Below are positions 53,172 to 61,722 of a stretch of DNA of 64,000 nt, piece after piece. The notes below the pieces were generated by a model. The model did not search any database, was not told the origin of the DNA, and saw only the letters and a list, made by a program, of their open reading frames with translations. The DNA is from Desulfatirhabdium butyrativorans DSM 18734 (GTDB lineage: Bacteria > Desulfobacterota > Desulfobacteria > Desulfobacterales > Desulfatirhabdiaceae): assembly GCF_000429925.1 (NCBI RefSeq), contig NZ_AUCU01000015.1:1-64000 (forward strand), given 5' to 3'. Numbering within the stretch: the first letter of the stretch is position 1; every line of letters starts with the position of its first letter. A program made the translations under genes and the position numbers.

Positions 53172-54614
53172 ATGCATCACGCCAAGTGGCTTCTGTGGTT
53201 TCCCCAGATGGCCTTGCTGCAGGCCGTGCTGTTCGTTGCAGTCGGATGGCTGGTTTGCAGGGCCTCCGGCCGAACCATCGCCGAGTCGGCCATCTATTCC
53301 TTGATGGCGGGGTGTTTCCTCTTTCGATTGGGGGTGCAGTCCAGCCACTTCCTGAACAATCTCTGGCCGATCGGATTGATCCATGCTTTCGGGAATGCGG
53401 CAGCCCTCTTCCTCTTGTGGCGGCATCATCGGCATTTTGGCCATTCCCTTCGCTTTGCCATCGATTTTTTCAGGCAGCATCCCATTACCGTGGCCATGGT
53501 GCTTGCAGGCATCGTTTTCAGATGCCTGCTTTCCACGGTCGAACCGCCTGCATGGTTCCCGTTTGCCGTGAGCGAGCGGTTTCTCGGGCCATCGGCTGAA
53601 ACGGGGGATGTGTTCAGCGCCTGGGTGCAGGCCACGCTCATCCCGGTGGATGTCATGAGTTATCTGGCCATCGGGTTTGGCGTATATGCGCTTTCCAGGC
53701 GGCACGCATGGCCGCCGGCCGCTCTGTCGGCCATGATCGTGGCACTGAGTCTTGCGCGATGGGCCCACCCGCCGATGGCCTCTTCGTTCGAGATGTCGAT
53801 TACCGCATCAAGCCTTCTGGCGCTGACCGCGCTGTACCGGTTTCTTGAACAGCCTTCCATCGATGACGGCCTGGTGCTCGGGGTGGCCATTTTCGGGTGC
53901 TGGTCGGATTTCCCCCTCGGATGGCTTTTTCCTGCCGTTCTGGCAGGCCTTTCGCTGTTCCTGATCCAGCGCCGTCATGGTTGGCATCATTTGATCGACC
54001 TCCTGGTCGCTCGAAAATGGGTGGTGCTGATCTGCCTGCTATCGCTTGGGATCAGCATGCCGTTGTGGCGGCATCATGGCGGGGATTTTCTGGAGCAGGA
54101 CGTGCTGGTAATGCATGACAATGCGGAGGGACTTCAGGGGGCGATTCAAAACGCCGTTCGGTACGGATTTCAGTCTGCCTACATCGAACCGGTTCGGCAT
54201 GCCTGGTTTCAACCGGCCGGGGAAATCTGGAAAACGGCACTGAAAACAATGTATATCCAAACAGTCCACTGGCTGGGCATGAAGGAGCCACGTGCGCCCT
54301 GGCGGGAATCGGGTTTCGGCCCGTTTGTCCCGCTGCTGATCTTGCCGGCGTGGGGCTATGCCTTGATAAAGGCGCCGAGGCGGCTGAAAAGCCTTGCTGC
54401 AGCCATGGCGCTCTATGGCGTCCTGCTGTGTCTCATACCGGCATGGAATCCGGAAAATCTGTATCTGCTCTCTCCCATGGTGGCGGTATGCTGTGTCATG
54501 GTTTCCTTTTTTCTGCCCCCCTGGCGGTTTTCAAAAGCAGGCCAGCGGTTGTTGCACCTGGCCTGTCTGTTGATCTGGGCCTACAGCCTTGCCGATGTGG
54601 CCTTCATGCCATGA
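53172..54614 (+). CDS. Multi-pass membrane protein of unknown function
   Basis: This 480-residue protein has ten or more hydrophobic segments and several His-rich cytoplasmic-type loops (L-L-W-R-H-H-R-H-F-G). One long soluble stretch (~300-370, with Y-I-E-P-V-R-H-A-W-F-Q-P-A) lies between helices. The overall plan recalls GT-C glycosyltransferase-like or O-antigen-type proteins, but the usual D-D/D-E motif in the first loop is not evident. No function is assigned. It starts 7 bp after the Cys-rich gene. Confidence 0.65.
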   Translation: MHHAKWLLWFPQMALLQAVLFVAVGWLVCRASGRTIAESAIYSLMAGCFLFRLGVQSSHFLNNLWPIGLIHAFGNAAALFLLWRHHRHFGHSLRFAIDFFRQHPITVAMVLAGIVFRCLLSTVEPPAWFPFAVSERFLGPSAETGDVFSAWVQATLIPVDVMSYLAIGFGVYALSRRHAWPPAALSAMIVALSLARWAHPPMASSFEMSITASSLLALTALYRFLEQPSIDDGLVLGVAIFGCWSDFPLGWLFPAVLAGLSLFLIQRRHGWHHLIDLLVARKWVVLICLLSLGISMPLWRHHGGDFLEQDVLVMHDNAEGLQGAIQNAVRYGFQSAYIEPVRHAWFQPAGEIWKTALKTMYIQTVHWLGMKEPRAPWRESGFGPFVPLLILPAWGYALIKAPRRLKSLAAAMALYGVLLCLIPAWNPENLYLLSPMVAVCCVMVSFFLPPWRFSKAGQRLLHLACLLIWAYSLADVAFMP

Positions 54615-54632
54615 ACGGGATGGTTATGAAAC

Positions 54633-54710
54633 GCCTGAACGGAAGCCCGCTCTTCGGAGCAGCATGCCCTCCGGCTCAGGTTGTACCCAAAACGGGGCTT
54701 CCGTTCAGGC
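54633..54710. repeat. Hairpin repeat family, copy 2, between convergent genes
   Basis: gcctgaacggaagccc and its exact inverse gggcttccgttcaggc enclose 46 bp that include ccctccggctcaggt, the inverse of the core at 40574-40705. The 16-bp perfect stem lies 2 bp from the end of the nucleotidyltransferase gene and may serve as a bidirectional terminator. Confidence 0.8.
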
Positions 54711-54711
54711 A

Positions 54712-56145
54712 CTATTTAGGAAAATTCAACATGTTGCGAACAAGATCGATCGCTTCCGCTCTGGAATGAATTTCATCGGCCAGCCGTGCTTCTTCGACGG
54801 CATCGAGCAGTTTCTGGAATGTCGCAGAAGGCCGGAGCCCGAATTCCCGGATCAGGTCTTCTCCGGTGAGCAGACGCTTGTCGGGGAAACCGGCAGAATC
54901 TTCAGCCGTTTTCATGGACCTGCACCAGACGTTGTCCAGCCTGTCCATGAAGGCGAGAAATTTCGGCTCACCGGGCTCGATTTTCCAGTCCGCCTTGCCC
55001 AGATGATCGCAAACCGCATGAAAGAGCACATGGCGGACCAGGGGGGTGCAGGCCATCAGAAATCGGGCGATTCCGCGCCGGGTCAACTGGCCTTTTCGCT
55101 CGGCGTCGAAGAGCAGGAACGGCCGAAGATGATGCCGGATGAGCGTCGAAATGGTTTCGGTTTCCCGGTTTGAACATTTCAACCGGATACAGACAGCCCG
55201 GGCCATGTCGGCGCCGAGGCTTTCGTGCTCATAAAAATGCACCGCTCCATCCAGGTCTTCTTCCCGGACGATGGGTTTTGCGATGTCGTGCAACAGCGCG
55301 GCCAGTTTCATCCATGCCCGATCGATCGGCGGGAGGCTTTTGGCAAAAGCGCCGAGCGATTCGCTCAAACCATCGAGGGGCCCATTCCAGGCAGTTTCCA
55401 TGGCCGCAAACACCATCAGCGTGTGATCGAGCACATCGAAGCGGTGATAGCGGTTTTGGGTGCAACCCCGGCCCGCCTCGATTTCCGGGAACAGCGCACC
55501 CAGCAGTCCGCGGTCCGACATGGATCGAACAGCCCAAAGGGATTGATCACAGCGCAGCAATTTGAAGAGTTCGATCCGGATGCGCTCGGCAGCAGACGAT
55601 GCGATGGCCCAGGCATGGCGGGAAATGGCTGTCTGAGTCGGCCCATCGATGGCAAAACCGAGCTGTGCCGCGATGCGATAGGCCCGGAGCATCCGGAGCG
55701 GGTCCTTGCGAAATGCTTCTTCCGATACCATCCGGAGCGTTCGGGAGCCAATGTCGGAGATCCCGCCGCAGACATCGATCGGATCTTGCGTCCGGACATC
55801 GACTGCGATGGCATTGGCGGTGAAATCCCGTTGATGCAGATCGGCTTCGATGGATTCGCCGACCATCGGGATCACGTCGATCAGCCTGCTGCGGCAGGGA
55901 ATGCGATAGACGATATCGGAGCCTTTGCCCAGGGAAACGACCCGGCTCCGGCAGCGCTGGGCCAGGCGCCCTGCAAAGGCCAGGGCCTCGGACGCCGCAA
56001 CCACGACATCGTAATCGTCCGGTTTCCGGGTGAGCAGCAGGTCCCGCACACAGCCGCCGACGAGATAGACCGGAAATGTCGCCGGGACGCTTTTCAGCAG
56101 ATCGAGCGTTTGGTTGAAATGTTCATCCTGGATGGAAAGGGGCAT
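54712..56145 (-). CDS. tRNA nucleotidyltransferase / poly(A) polymerase family with HD domain
   Basis: This is a 477-residue protein. The head domain has L-V-G-G-C-V-R-D-L-L and D-Y-D-V-V-V (the D-x-D metal pair), then R-D-F-T-A-N-A-I-A-V and R-K-D-P-L-R-M-L-R-A with Y-R-I-A-A-Q-L-G-F, all class II nucleotidyltransferase motifs. Residues ~270-400 hold an HD phosphohydrolase region (L-L-H-D-I-A-K-P, then H-E-S-L-G). It adds CCA, CC or A to tRNA 3' ends, or poly(A); which one cannot be told here. No good ribosome-binding site is seen before ATG. Confidence 0.9.
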   Translation of the reverse strand: MPLSIQDEHFNQTLDLLKSVPATFPVYLVGGCVRDLLLTRKPDDYDVVVAASEALAFAGRLAQRCRSRVVSLGKGSDIVYRIPCRSRLIDVIPMVGESIEADLHQRDFTANAIAVDVRTQDPIDVCGGISDIGSRTLRMVSEEAFRKDPLRMLRAYRIAAQLGFAIDGPTQTAISRHAWAIASSAAERIRIELFKLLRCDQSLWAVRSMSDRGLLGALFPEIEAGRGCTQNRYHRFDVLDHTLMVFAAMETAWNGPLDGLSESLGAFAKSLPPIDRAWMKLAALLHDIAKPIVREEDLDGAVHFYEHESLGADMARAVCIRLKCSNRETETISTLIRHHLRPFLLFDAERKGQLTRRGIARFLMACTPLVRHVLFHAVCDHLGKADWKIEPGEPKFLAFMDRLDNVWCRSMKTAEDSAGFPDKRLLTGEDLIREFGLRPSATFQKLLDAVEEARLADEIHSRAEAIDLVRNMLNFPK

Positions 56146-56199
56146 GGGAGAATCACCGGATCGATCTTTCTCGTGTCAATGATCATCTCTTCCTATCTT

Positions 56200-56303
56200 T
56201 TCTACGAAAGTCGAAAATCAGGACTCAGGAGCCAGAAGTCAGAATTCAGAAGAAAAGCGGATGACTTCTATTTTTCCGGGCTTGCTCCTGCGACTTTCAT
56301 CAA
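56200..56303. repeat. Second repeat family, continuous copy
   Basis: tacgaaagtcgaaaatcagg at the left, agaaaagcggatgacttct in the middle and tgcgactttcatcaa at the right. gaaagtcg and cgactttc form inverted ends. It is the uninterrupted counterpart of 20058-20303. Confidence 0.75.
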
Positions 56304-56385
56304 GCGGGTGTAGGGGCGGGCTTAACCCCGCCCCTACATGGGGAATCCTACTGCAACATGCTCTTATGGCTTATGGCGGACGATG

Positions 56386-56568
56386 TCAACTGATAAACAG
56401 CCTATGAGCTGTGGACAGGAGAGCATGAAATGCTGAAAGCGAGAGGGGCTGTACCGCCTTGATGCCGGAAAGCGCCTTGTCCAGGTAAATGGTGTGCAGC
56501 AGAGGTTCGTCATAGCCGGTCTGGAACTTGTCGGCGACGGTCAGGAAGCGGCACGGGTTCTGATGCAC
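56386..56568 (-). pseudogene. Fragment of type I restriction HsdR subunit
   Basis: The 60-residue open frame has [16 protein letters not shown] and then [12 protein letters not shown], the well-known helicase motif V-VI region of HsdR. After A-V-Q-P-L-S the similarity ends. There are no other HsdR parts, HsdM or HsdS nearby, so this is a relic. Confidence 0.75.
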
Positions 56569-56619
56569 CTTGATCCGGGATCTGGCTGCCGGGGAAACCG
56601 TTCAACGTCGCTTTGGCGA

Positions 56620-56895
56620 CCTTCTTGCTGACCTGGCTGGAATGTTGTGGCCGCCGTTGTCCATCCCGATGCCGGCGCCGGTGAATTTGGCCATTAACTT
56701 CCGTCCGTCCAAGCGTTCGTCCTGCAGTTTCGGACGGATGTCATTCTCCTGCAACAGGTTGAGCACCGCGTCGAGGCAGCCTCGCGGCAGGCCGATATGC
56801 TGGGGGGAATTCTCGATGCAGCCGATGATGCGCGGCTTGTTTCACACCGGCAGGCGCTTGGCCTGGGCCTTGTAGAACTCCGGATTCTGGAAAGC
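56620..56895 (-). pseudogene. Fragment of superfamily II helicase N-terminal region (TOTE/UvsW-like)
   Basis: On the minus strand one frame reads E-F-Y-K-A-Q-A-K-R-L-P-V, a TGA at 56842-56844 where related proteins have Trp, then K-P-R-I-I-G-C-I-E-N and H-I-G-L-P-R-G-C-L-D-A-V, and later K-L-Q-D-E-R-L-D-G-R-K. This pattern is that of DEAD-box helicases of TOTE-type conflict systems, upstream of their Walker A, as I recall them. The Walker A part is missing. It is fused to the HsdR fragment by a breakpoint near 56600. Confidence 0.6.
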
Positions 56896-56904
56896 GGCGA
56901 GGCC

Positions 56905-57035
56905 GCCCAATCCTACGACCGCCGGCTGCTTCAAACACGTTTCCGCTGCTTCGAAAAACACCCCCCGCCCTCCTGCTGGATGCCCGGCATTGGAAGAAAA
57001 CCGGTAAGTGGCGACTTTTTGCGAGTCCATCATCC
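56905..57035. repeat. Half copy of the 42007 element
   Basis: From ccgcccaatcc through ccggctgcttcaaacacg, aacaccccccgccctcct and gactttttgcgagtccatc, it matches the right half of 42007-42335 with few differences. It interrupts the end of the helicase fragment. Confidence 0.75.
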
Positions 57036-57117
57036 CTGTTCAATCGACGCCATCGATCTGGAACCAGCAATGCATCTTGTTTGTCGTGAAAATATTTGAG
57101 TGGGCAGTCGACAGCCT

Positions 57118-57145
57118 GTAGGGGCGACCGGCCGGTCGCCCCTAC
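57118..57145. repeat. gtaggggcgac palindrome, copy 2
   Basis: A 28-bp perfect palindrome (14-bp arms, gtaggggcgaccgg). Flanks cgacagcct and gaggtccagcg are the inverse of those around 16094-16121. Confidence 0.8.
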
Positions 57146-57442
57146 GAGGTCCAGCGTAGATTAACGTTCTGGATTCCTCCCGCCACTGGCGGGATTTCGC
57201 CGGAATGACGACGTGATGCCCCTGCCGGAATGACGAAGTAAAGCTTCTTCCGGAATTACAGCCGGATTTTCATTCCCGGGGTCAGCGACCGCGCCATGAG
57301 CAGTTATTGCTGACGGTCAAAACCGATTTTTTTGTTGACAGCCTAAAAAATCAGGGATAGATATTCGATTAGCTAATTTGCGAAATATAATTTCGATAGA
57401 TATCAAGTTATGACGTTGGGTATGCTCGAAACACATTATCCA

Positions 57443-57541
57443 GAGTCAATTGCAAAACCCCCTTTTTCCGTTGCCCCAGCGAAAGTCGGACTTCATAAGC
57501 TATGAAATGAATGGATTCCGACTTTTGCCGGAATGACACGA
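57443..57541. repeat. Degenerate MITE-like element, copy D
   Basis: Starts gagtcaattgcaaaacccc and continues with gaaatgaatggattcc and gccggaatgacac as in copy A, but the inner palindromes are mutated and the right end is lost. Confidence 0.65.
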
Positions 57542-57576
57542 CTGAATCCGGACTTGTATCCAAAGGAGAAACCAAG

Positions 57577-57855
57577 ATGAAAAAGAACAGACCGCAGGAC
57601 AGCAAAAACATTGAGTTTTGGTTTCAGGCTGAGCCAGGGAAAGAAATTTTTATTGCAGGATCTTTCAACAACTGGAATCCAACCAAAACAAAACTGAAGG
57701 ACACCGGAGATGGCTTGTATAAAGTTACCATTCATCTGTCGCCCGGCGCTCATGAGTACAAGTTTGTGATGGATGATATCTGGCTGATCGATCCCAAAAA
57801 CCCGGAAACGGTTGAAAACGCTTTTGGCACCATGAACAGTTTGCTGATTTTGTAA
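57577..57855 (+). CDS. CBM48/AMPK-beta-like glycogen-binding domain protein
   Basis: This 92-residue protein starts at ATG 57577 with aaaggagaaaccaag. The whole product is one domain: F-I-A-G-S-F-N-N-W-N-P, L-Y-K-V-T-I-H-L, G-A-H-E-Y-K-F-V-M-D-D-I-W, D-P-K-N-P. The Trp and Asn residues that bind alpha-glucan chains are present. It may sense or tether to glycogen. Stand-alone forms occur in many bacteria without a settled role. It stands alone, followed by the redox genes after 142 bp. Confidence 0.85.
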   Translation: MKKNRPQDSKNIEFWFQAEPGKEIFIAGSFNNWNPTKTKLKDTGDGLYKVTIHLSPGAHEYKFVMDDIWLIDPKNPETVENAFGTMNSLLIL

Positions 57856-57997
57856 CAACGGGCTCTCCCTCTTTTTTGATGTCGCATAAACACTGATAGT
57901 ATGTTTTTCATAGGTTTTTTCCGAAGACAGATCCACGTGCTTTTGAAAACATATCGAATTTGAATTTATGAAACACTGAGATAAGAAAGGGAGAAAA

Positions 57998-58399
57998 ATG
58001 GCGAATATGGACAAGTCGGATAACAAAATTGCTATCCTTTTTTGCGCCTGCAGTGGCGCATGTCCGAGCATGGCAAAGATTGATTTTTGGGCGCTTGCCG
58101 AGCAGGTACGGTTGGAACTGGGTGAACGAATCGAGTTCATGGCCCTGCATCCGCGTCTGTGCGAGGAAAACGGTGAGAAATTGATGGGGCGTGTTCTGGC
58201 CGACGATATCCTGGTGATTACCTCTGCATGTGCAGAGAAGAAACAGGCAAAACTCCTTCGGGAAGGCTTTGCAAATGCTGGTGTACCCATGGATGAACAC
58301 CACTGGCTGCCCTTAAGCATGGCACAGGAGGATACGCCTGCAGTTTTCGAAAAAATCAGGACTGCGTTGGAACAAGTGAATCTAACCAACGGAGAGTAA
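57998..58399 (+). CDS. HdrA-like N-terminal domain protein
   Basis: This 133-residue protein has gaaagggagaaaa before ATG. The motif I-L-F-C-A-C-S-G-A-C-P near residue 14, a lone L-C near 54 and S-A-C-A-E near 77 are spaced as in the N-terminal part of HdrA-type proteins (C-x-C, then L-C, then A-C). Fe-S or disulfide chemistry is likely. FAD and ferredoxin parts of HdrA are lacking. The next gene, 13 bp away, encodes a ferredoxin, so the two may form a small electron-transfer pair. Confidence 0.65.
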   Translation: MANMDKSDNKIAILFCACSGACPSMAKIDFWALAEQVRLELGERIEFMALHPRLCEENGEKLMGRVLADDILVITSACAEKKQAKLLREGFANAGVPMDEHHWLPLSMAQEDTPAVFEKIRTALEQVNLTNGE

Positions 58400-58412
58400 A
58401 GGATATCCGAGC

Positions 58413-58691
58413 ATGGGCAGAGCATATATGGGAATCCCCAGGGAAAAAATCCCCTGGCGTCCGGAAGTGGATATGGAAAAGTGCGTCGGCTGCGGCCAGT
58501 GTCTGGAGACGTGCCCCAATGGCGTTTATCTTTTGGATACAGAAATAGGCAAGATAGTGGTCGCTGTACCGGAAAACTGCGTTGTTTTGTGTAATAAATG
58601 CGCATCATTCTGCACTCAGGAGGCAATCTCTTTTCCTGACATTCAAGAAACCAAGCGACTGCTTGCAATGCTTCTTCGGGAAAAGAGCTAA
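58413..58691 (+). CDS. 2x[4Fe-4S] ferredoxin
   Basis: This 92-residue protein has C-V-G-C-G-Q-C-L-E-T-C-P-N-G near residue 27 and V-V-L-C-N-K-C-A-S-F-C near 59. The first motif is a complete cluster site. The second has only C-x-x-C-x-x-x-C followed by T-Q-E-A and a preceding Cys, so its cluster is atypical. It probably carries electrons for the adjacent HdrA-like protein. ATG 58413 follows aaaggatatccgagc. Confidence 0.82.
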   Translation: MGRAYMGIPREKIPWRPEVDMEKCVGCGQCLETCPNGVYLLDTEIGKIVVAVPENCVVLCNKCASFCTQEAISFPDIQETKRLLAMLLREKS

Positions 58692-58857
58692 TCGTCTCAT
58701 TTCCTCAATAAAGCAAAAATTCGGCGCTGTTGAAAAGACGCAAAGACAGCCGATGGTGTTTATACCAGGCTCTCGGAGATATTCGCGTGTCAGGGCCTGA
58801 AATGTATGCGGAACGCGCTGAAAGGGTCGGAAAATATCGCAAGGGATCAACAAAGGA
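58692..58857. other. Gap before the arsA remnant
   Basis: No feature is seen beyond a purine-rich stretch near 58850. The upstream, unrecognisable part of the arsA remnant may begin here. Confidence 0.3.
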
Positions 58858-59124
58858 AAAGGGGAAAATGGAGTACATGAGGCGCTGCATCTGCAGGATG
58901 ATTTACGGCGCGCCTGAATTGAACCGTTCGCCTGGGTGAACAACCAGAGTTTTGCGTTTTCCGGCGCCACCGATACGATGCTTGCGGCGCTTGGAGCCCA
59001 TGAATTGAAATACATTCATGAAGTGATTTCGAAAGACGCGAAGCGGGTGGCGATTACGCCCTGGTTGGCAAATGAACGGCGTAATGGGGAGCTGTTACGA
59101 TTACAGCTAAAAATTACAAGATAA
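58858..59124 (+). pseudogene. arsA: 3' remnant of arsenite-efflux ATPase gene arsA
   Basis: The frame reads V-H-E-A-L-H-L-Q-D-D-L-R-R-A, then TGA at 58915-58917 in place of the family's Gly codon, then I-E-P-F-A-W-V-N-N-Q-S-F and A-K-R-V-A-I-T-P-W-L-A. This is the C-terminal A2-half of ArsA (L-Q-D-D-L-R-R-A-G-I-E-P in the family). The nucleotide-binding loops are absent. GGA to TGA is one base change. It lies 1.2 kb upstream of the arsD-acr3 fusion. Confidence 0.75.
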
Positions 59125-59369
59125 ATGGTCATGGCGGGGGCCGCCGCCCCTGGAGATGAAAATTGGGTCGTCATTCCGGCGAAATCCCGCCAGTGGCGGG
59201 AGGAATCCAGTTCCATGGGAGCGGGACTTGGCCAGGTTCTGGTCCGCTCATGCCAGAGGCATGATTTCGCCGGGGCGAAGGGCTTCACTGCCGACTGCCC
59301 ACTAACGTATTTTCACGATAAAACAAAACCGGACCTCAATGAACAAAACACAAGAAAGGAGACTTTCCA
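59125..59369. repeat. MITE fragment
   Basis: tcattccggcgaaatcccgccagtggcgggaggaatcc at 59172-59209 is the inner half of the MITE-like element. It lies between the arsA remnant and the UspA gene. The rest of the gap holds the ribosome-binding site aaggagac of that gene. Confidence 0.6.
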
Positions 59370-60242
59370 ATGTTTGATAAAATCGTTGTTGCTACGGATC
59401 TCTCCCCGGCATCGGATCAGGTCCTCGGATGTCTACATGGACTCAAACCGCTTGGCGCGCGCGAAGTCGTCCTTACACACGCTTTGGGAATTCGACATCT
59501 GGAGGAACTGCAGTGCGTGTTGGCGCCCCAAGTGGAGCCCGGACTTTTGCAACAGAAGTCCTTTCTCGAAGCTCAGGGGTTTCAGGTGACGATCCAGATC
59601 GAACCGGGGTTGCCTGCGATCGAAATAGATCAGGTCGCCCGCAAGAACAATGCGTCGTTAATTGTTCTCGGCTCTCATGGGGCTACGCTGTCTCGTGAAA
59701 TCCTTCTGGGAAGCGTGGCGACCGAGGTGCTCCATCATTCACGCCATCCGGTGCTGGTGGTACGGCCGAAGATTGACGACAGCGGCGTTCAGGTCCGTTG
59801 TGAACAAATCTGTACGGATTTTTTTCGACATATCCTTTTTATAACGGACTTCTCCGAAACTGCAGAACATGCCTTTGCGTACATCGAAAAAATTGTTCAA
59901 AGCGGCGGCAAGCACGTCACCATGCTCCATGTTCAGGATCGCGCACAAATCGAGCCGCATCTGAAAGACCGCCTCGAAGAATTCAACCGGATCGATCGCA
60001 GCCGTCTGGAACGGATGATGTCTCGATTGAAGGAGCTTGGTGCAACCGAAGTGGGCATTGAACTGCTTTATGGCCTGCCGAAGCAGGAAATTGTTCGGCA
60101 TGCAGACAAAGGCGACTATACGCTGATCGTCATGGGAACGCATGGCCGCGGCTTTTACGGCAATTTATTCATGGGCAGTATCGCCTATCATGTCGTCCGT
60201 AATTCGGCCCTTCCCACGTTGCTCATTCCGCCGATTCGATAG
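59370..60242 (+). CDS. Tandem universal stress protein
   Basis: This 290-residue protein starts at ATG 59370 behind gaaaggagactttcca. Domain 1 (1-135): I-V-V-A-T-D-L-S-P, then G-S-H-G-A-T-L-S-R-E-I-L-L-G-S-V. Domain 2 (150-290): I-L-F-I-T-D-F-S, then G-T-H-G-R-G-F-Y-G-N-L-F-M-G-S-I. Both have the complete G-x2-G-x9-G-S ATP-binding motif. It is a neighbour of the arsenite transporter, 88 bp upstream, and may share its promoter. Confidence 0.92.
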   Translation: MFDKIVVATDLSPASDQVLGCLHGLKPLGAREVVLTHALGIRHLEELQCVLAPQVEPGLLQQKSFLEAQGFQVTIQIEPGLPAIEIDQVARKNNASLIVLGSHGATLSREILLGSVATEVLHHSRHPVLVVRPKIDDSGVQVRCEQICTDFFRHILFITDFSETAEHAFAYIEKIVQSGGKHVTMLHVQDRAQIEPHLKDRLEEFNRIDRSRLERMMSRLKELGATEVGIELLYGLPKQEIVRHADKGDYTLIVMGTHGRGFYGNLFMGSIAYHVVRNSALPTLLIPPIR

Positions 60243-60330
60243 AAAGCGAAGCGGAATCTCATCATACGGAGCTGGTTCGCTTGAATAGCGAAAAACGGTT
60301 TTACGCAGATCACCAAGGAACTCTCACTTC

Positions 60331-61722
60331 ATGAAAAAGACATGCATTCAAGTTTATGAGCAGGCCGCCTGCTGTTCGGGAGGGGGGTGTGGTTTTCATC
60401 TGATGCGTTTTGCAGACGATTTGGACCGACTCAGGCAAAAAGGGACCAAGGTTGAAAGAATCATCTTGCCGGATGCGGTAAAAACCGCTCTAAAAATTGG
60501 AGAAACAGCCTCTTTCCCCCTGATTGTCATCAATGGGTCGGTTGTCAGCCAAGGCGTCTATCCATCGATAGAAACGCTGGCCAAACTTGCCGGAATTCCC
60601 CTGATTCAATTCGCGGCTGAAACGCATCCAGAGAAAATAACCACCGCGTCCCATGTCGCCGTCAGGTTATCCTTTTTGGATCGGTTCCTGACCTTGTGGA
60701 TATTTCTGGCCATGGCGCTGGGCGTGGGGTTGGGATATTTTGTTCCGAGCGTACACCAGTTCATCAGCCGGTTCGATGTAGGAACAACCAACATTCCGAT
60801 TGCCATCGGACTGATTCTGATGATGTATCCGCCGCTGGCAAAAGTGAAATACGAACAGATGGGGCAGGTGTTTCGGGATTGGAAAATTCTCGGGGTGTCG
60901 CTGGTGCAGAACTGGATCATCGGCCCCCTGCTCATGTTTGTTCTGGCGACGCTATTTTTGCACAACCATCCGGAGCTGATGGTCGGTCTGATTATGGTCG
61001 GTATCGCCCGCTGTATTGCAATGGTGCTGGTCTGGAACGAACTGGCCAAGGGCAACAGTGAGTATGCCGCAGGTCTTGTCGCGCTGAACAGCGTATTTCA
61101 GGTTCTTTTCTACGGACTGCTGGCGTGGGTGTTTGTGACGGTCATTCCTGCCGCGCTGGGCATTGACCTGTCGCTGGTTCAGGGCGCAGGAGGCAAGACG
61201 CTTCAGGATATCACCATTGGCGAGATTTTTTGGAGTGTCATGATCTATCTGGGGATTCCCTTTGCCGCAGGCATTTTGAGTAGGGTCATTCTGCTGCCCA
61301 CGATGGGCCGCGACTGGTACGAGAAAAAGTTTATCCCTCGCATTTCCCCGGTCACCCTGATCGCGCTGCTGTTTACCATCGTGGTCATGTTCAGTTTCAA
61401 GGGTGATAAAATCGTTCAGTTTCCCTTGAAAGTGCTCTTGGTTGCCATTCCGCTAAGTTGCTATTTTGCGGTGATGTTCCTGATCAGTTTCTGGATGGGT
61501 AAAAAGGCGGGCGCCGACTACAGCAAGGCCGCTACCCTCGCATTCACTGCATCCGGGAACAATTTCGAGCTGGCCATCGCTGTAGCCATCGCCGTCTTTG
61601 GTATATCATCGGATGTTGCGTTTGCCACGGTCATCGGTCCGCTGGTGGAGGTGCCTGTGCTGATCGGACTGGTCCATGTGTCTTTGTTGTTTCAACGAAA
61701 GTATTTTCCGGAAACGTCCTGA
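60331..61722 (+). CDS. ArsD-ACR3 fusion: arsenite metallochaperone joined to arsenite efflux permease
   Basis: This is a 463-residue protein. Residues 1-~100 are ArsD-like: an N-terminal beta strand, then A-C-C-S-G-G-G-C-G (the C-C...C arsenite site), R-F-A-D-D-L and G-T-K-V-E-R. Residues ~110-460 are an ACR3 permease with about ten helices, including [24 protein letters not shown] and N-S-V-F-Q-V-L-F-Y. The conserved membrane Cys is in A-R-C. The fused chaperone could pass As(III) directly to the pump; ArsD normally hands it to ArsA, which here is only a remnant. No arsR is seen. Confidence 0.9.
   Translation: MKKTCIQVYEQAACCSGGGCGFHLMRFADDLDRLRQKGTKVERIILPDAVKTALKIGETASFPLIVINGSVVSQGVYPSIETLAKLAGIPLIQFAAETHPEKITTASHVAVRLSFLDRFLTLWIFLAMALGVGLGYFVPSVHQFISRFDVGTTNIPIAIGLILMMYPPLAKVKYEQMGQVFRDWKILGVSLVQNWIIGPLLMFVLATLFLHNHPELMVGLIMVGIARCIAMVLVWNELAKGNSEYAAGLVALNSVFQVLFYGLLAWVFVTVIPAALGIDLSLVQGAGGKTLQDITIGEIFWSVMIYLGIPFAAGILSRVILLPTMGRDWYEKKFIPRISPVTLIALLFTIVVMFSFKGDKIVQFPLKVLLVAIPLSCYFAVMFLISFWMGKKAGADYSKAATLAFTASGNNFELAIAVAIAVFGISSDVAFATVIGPLVEVPVLIGLVHVSLLFQRKYFPETS

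Larger units (their letters stand above)
56146..57576. other. Gene-poor decay region
   Basis: Repeats and gene remnants only: second-family repeat (56200-56303), an inverted gtaggggcggg...cccgcccctac palindrome (56307-56336), an HsdR fragment, a helicase fragment, a half copy of the 42007 element (56905-57035), the second gtaggggcgac palindrome (57118-57145), and MITE fragments (57170-57230, 57443-57541). Confidence 0.65.

Noticed and set aside
58915-58917. TGA in the arsA remnant as a selenocysteine codon
   Set aside because: ArsA has Gly at this place, there is no Cys-pair context, and the rest of the gene is missing; a nonsense mutation is simpler.
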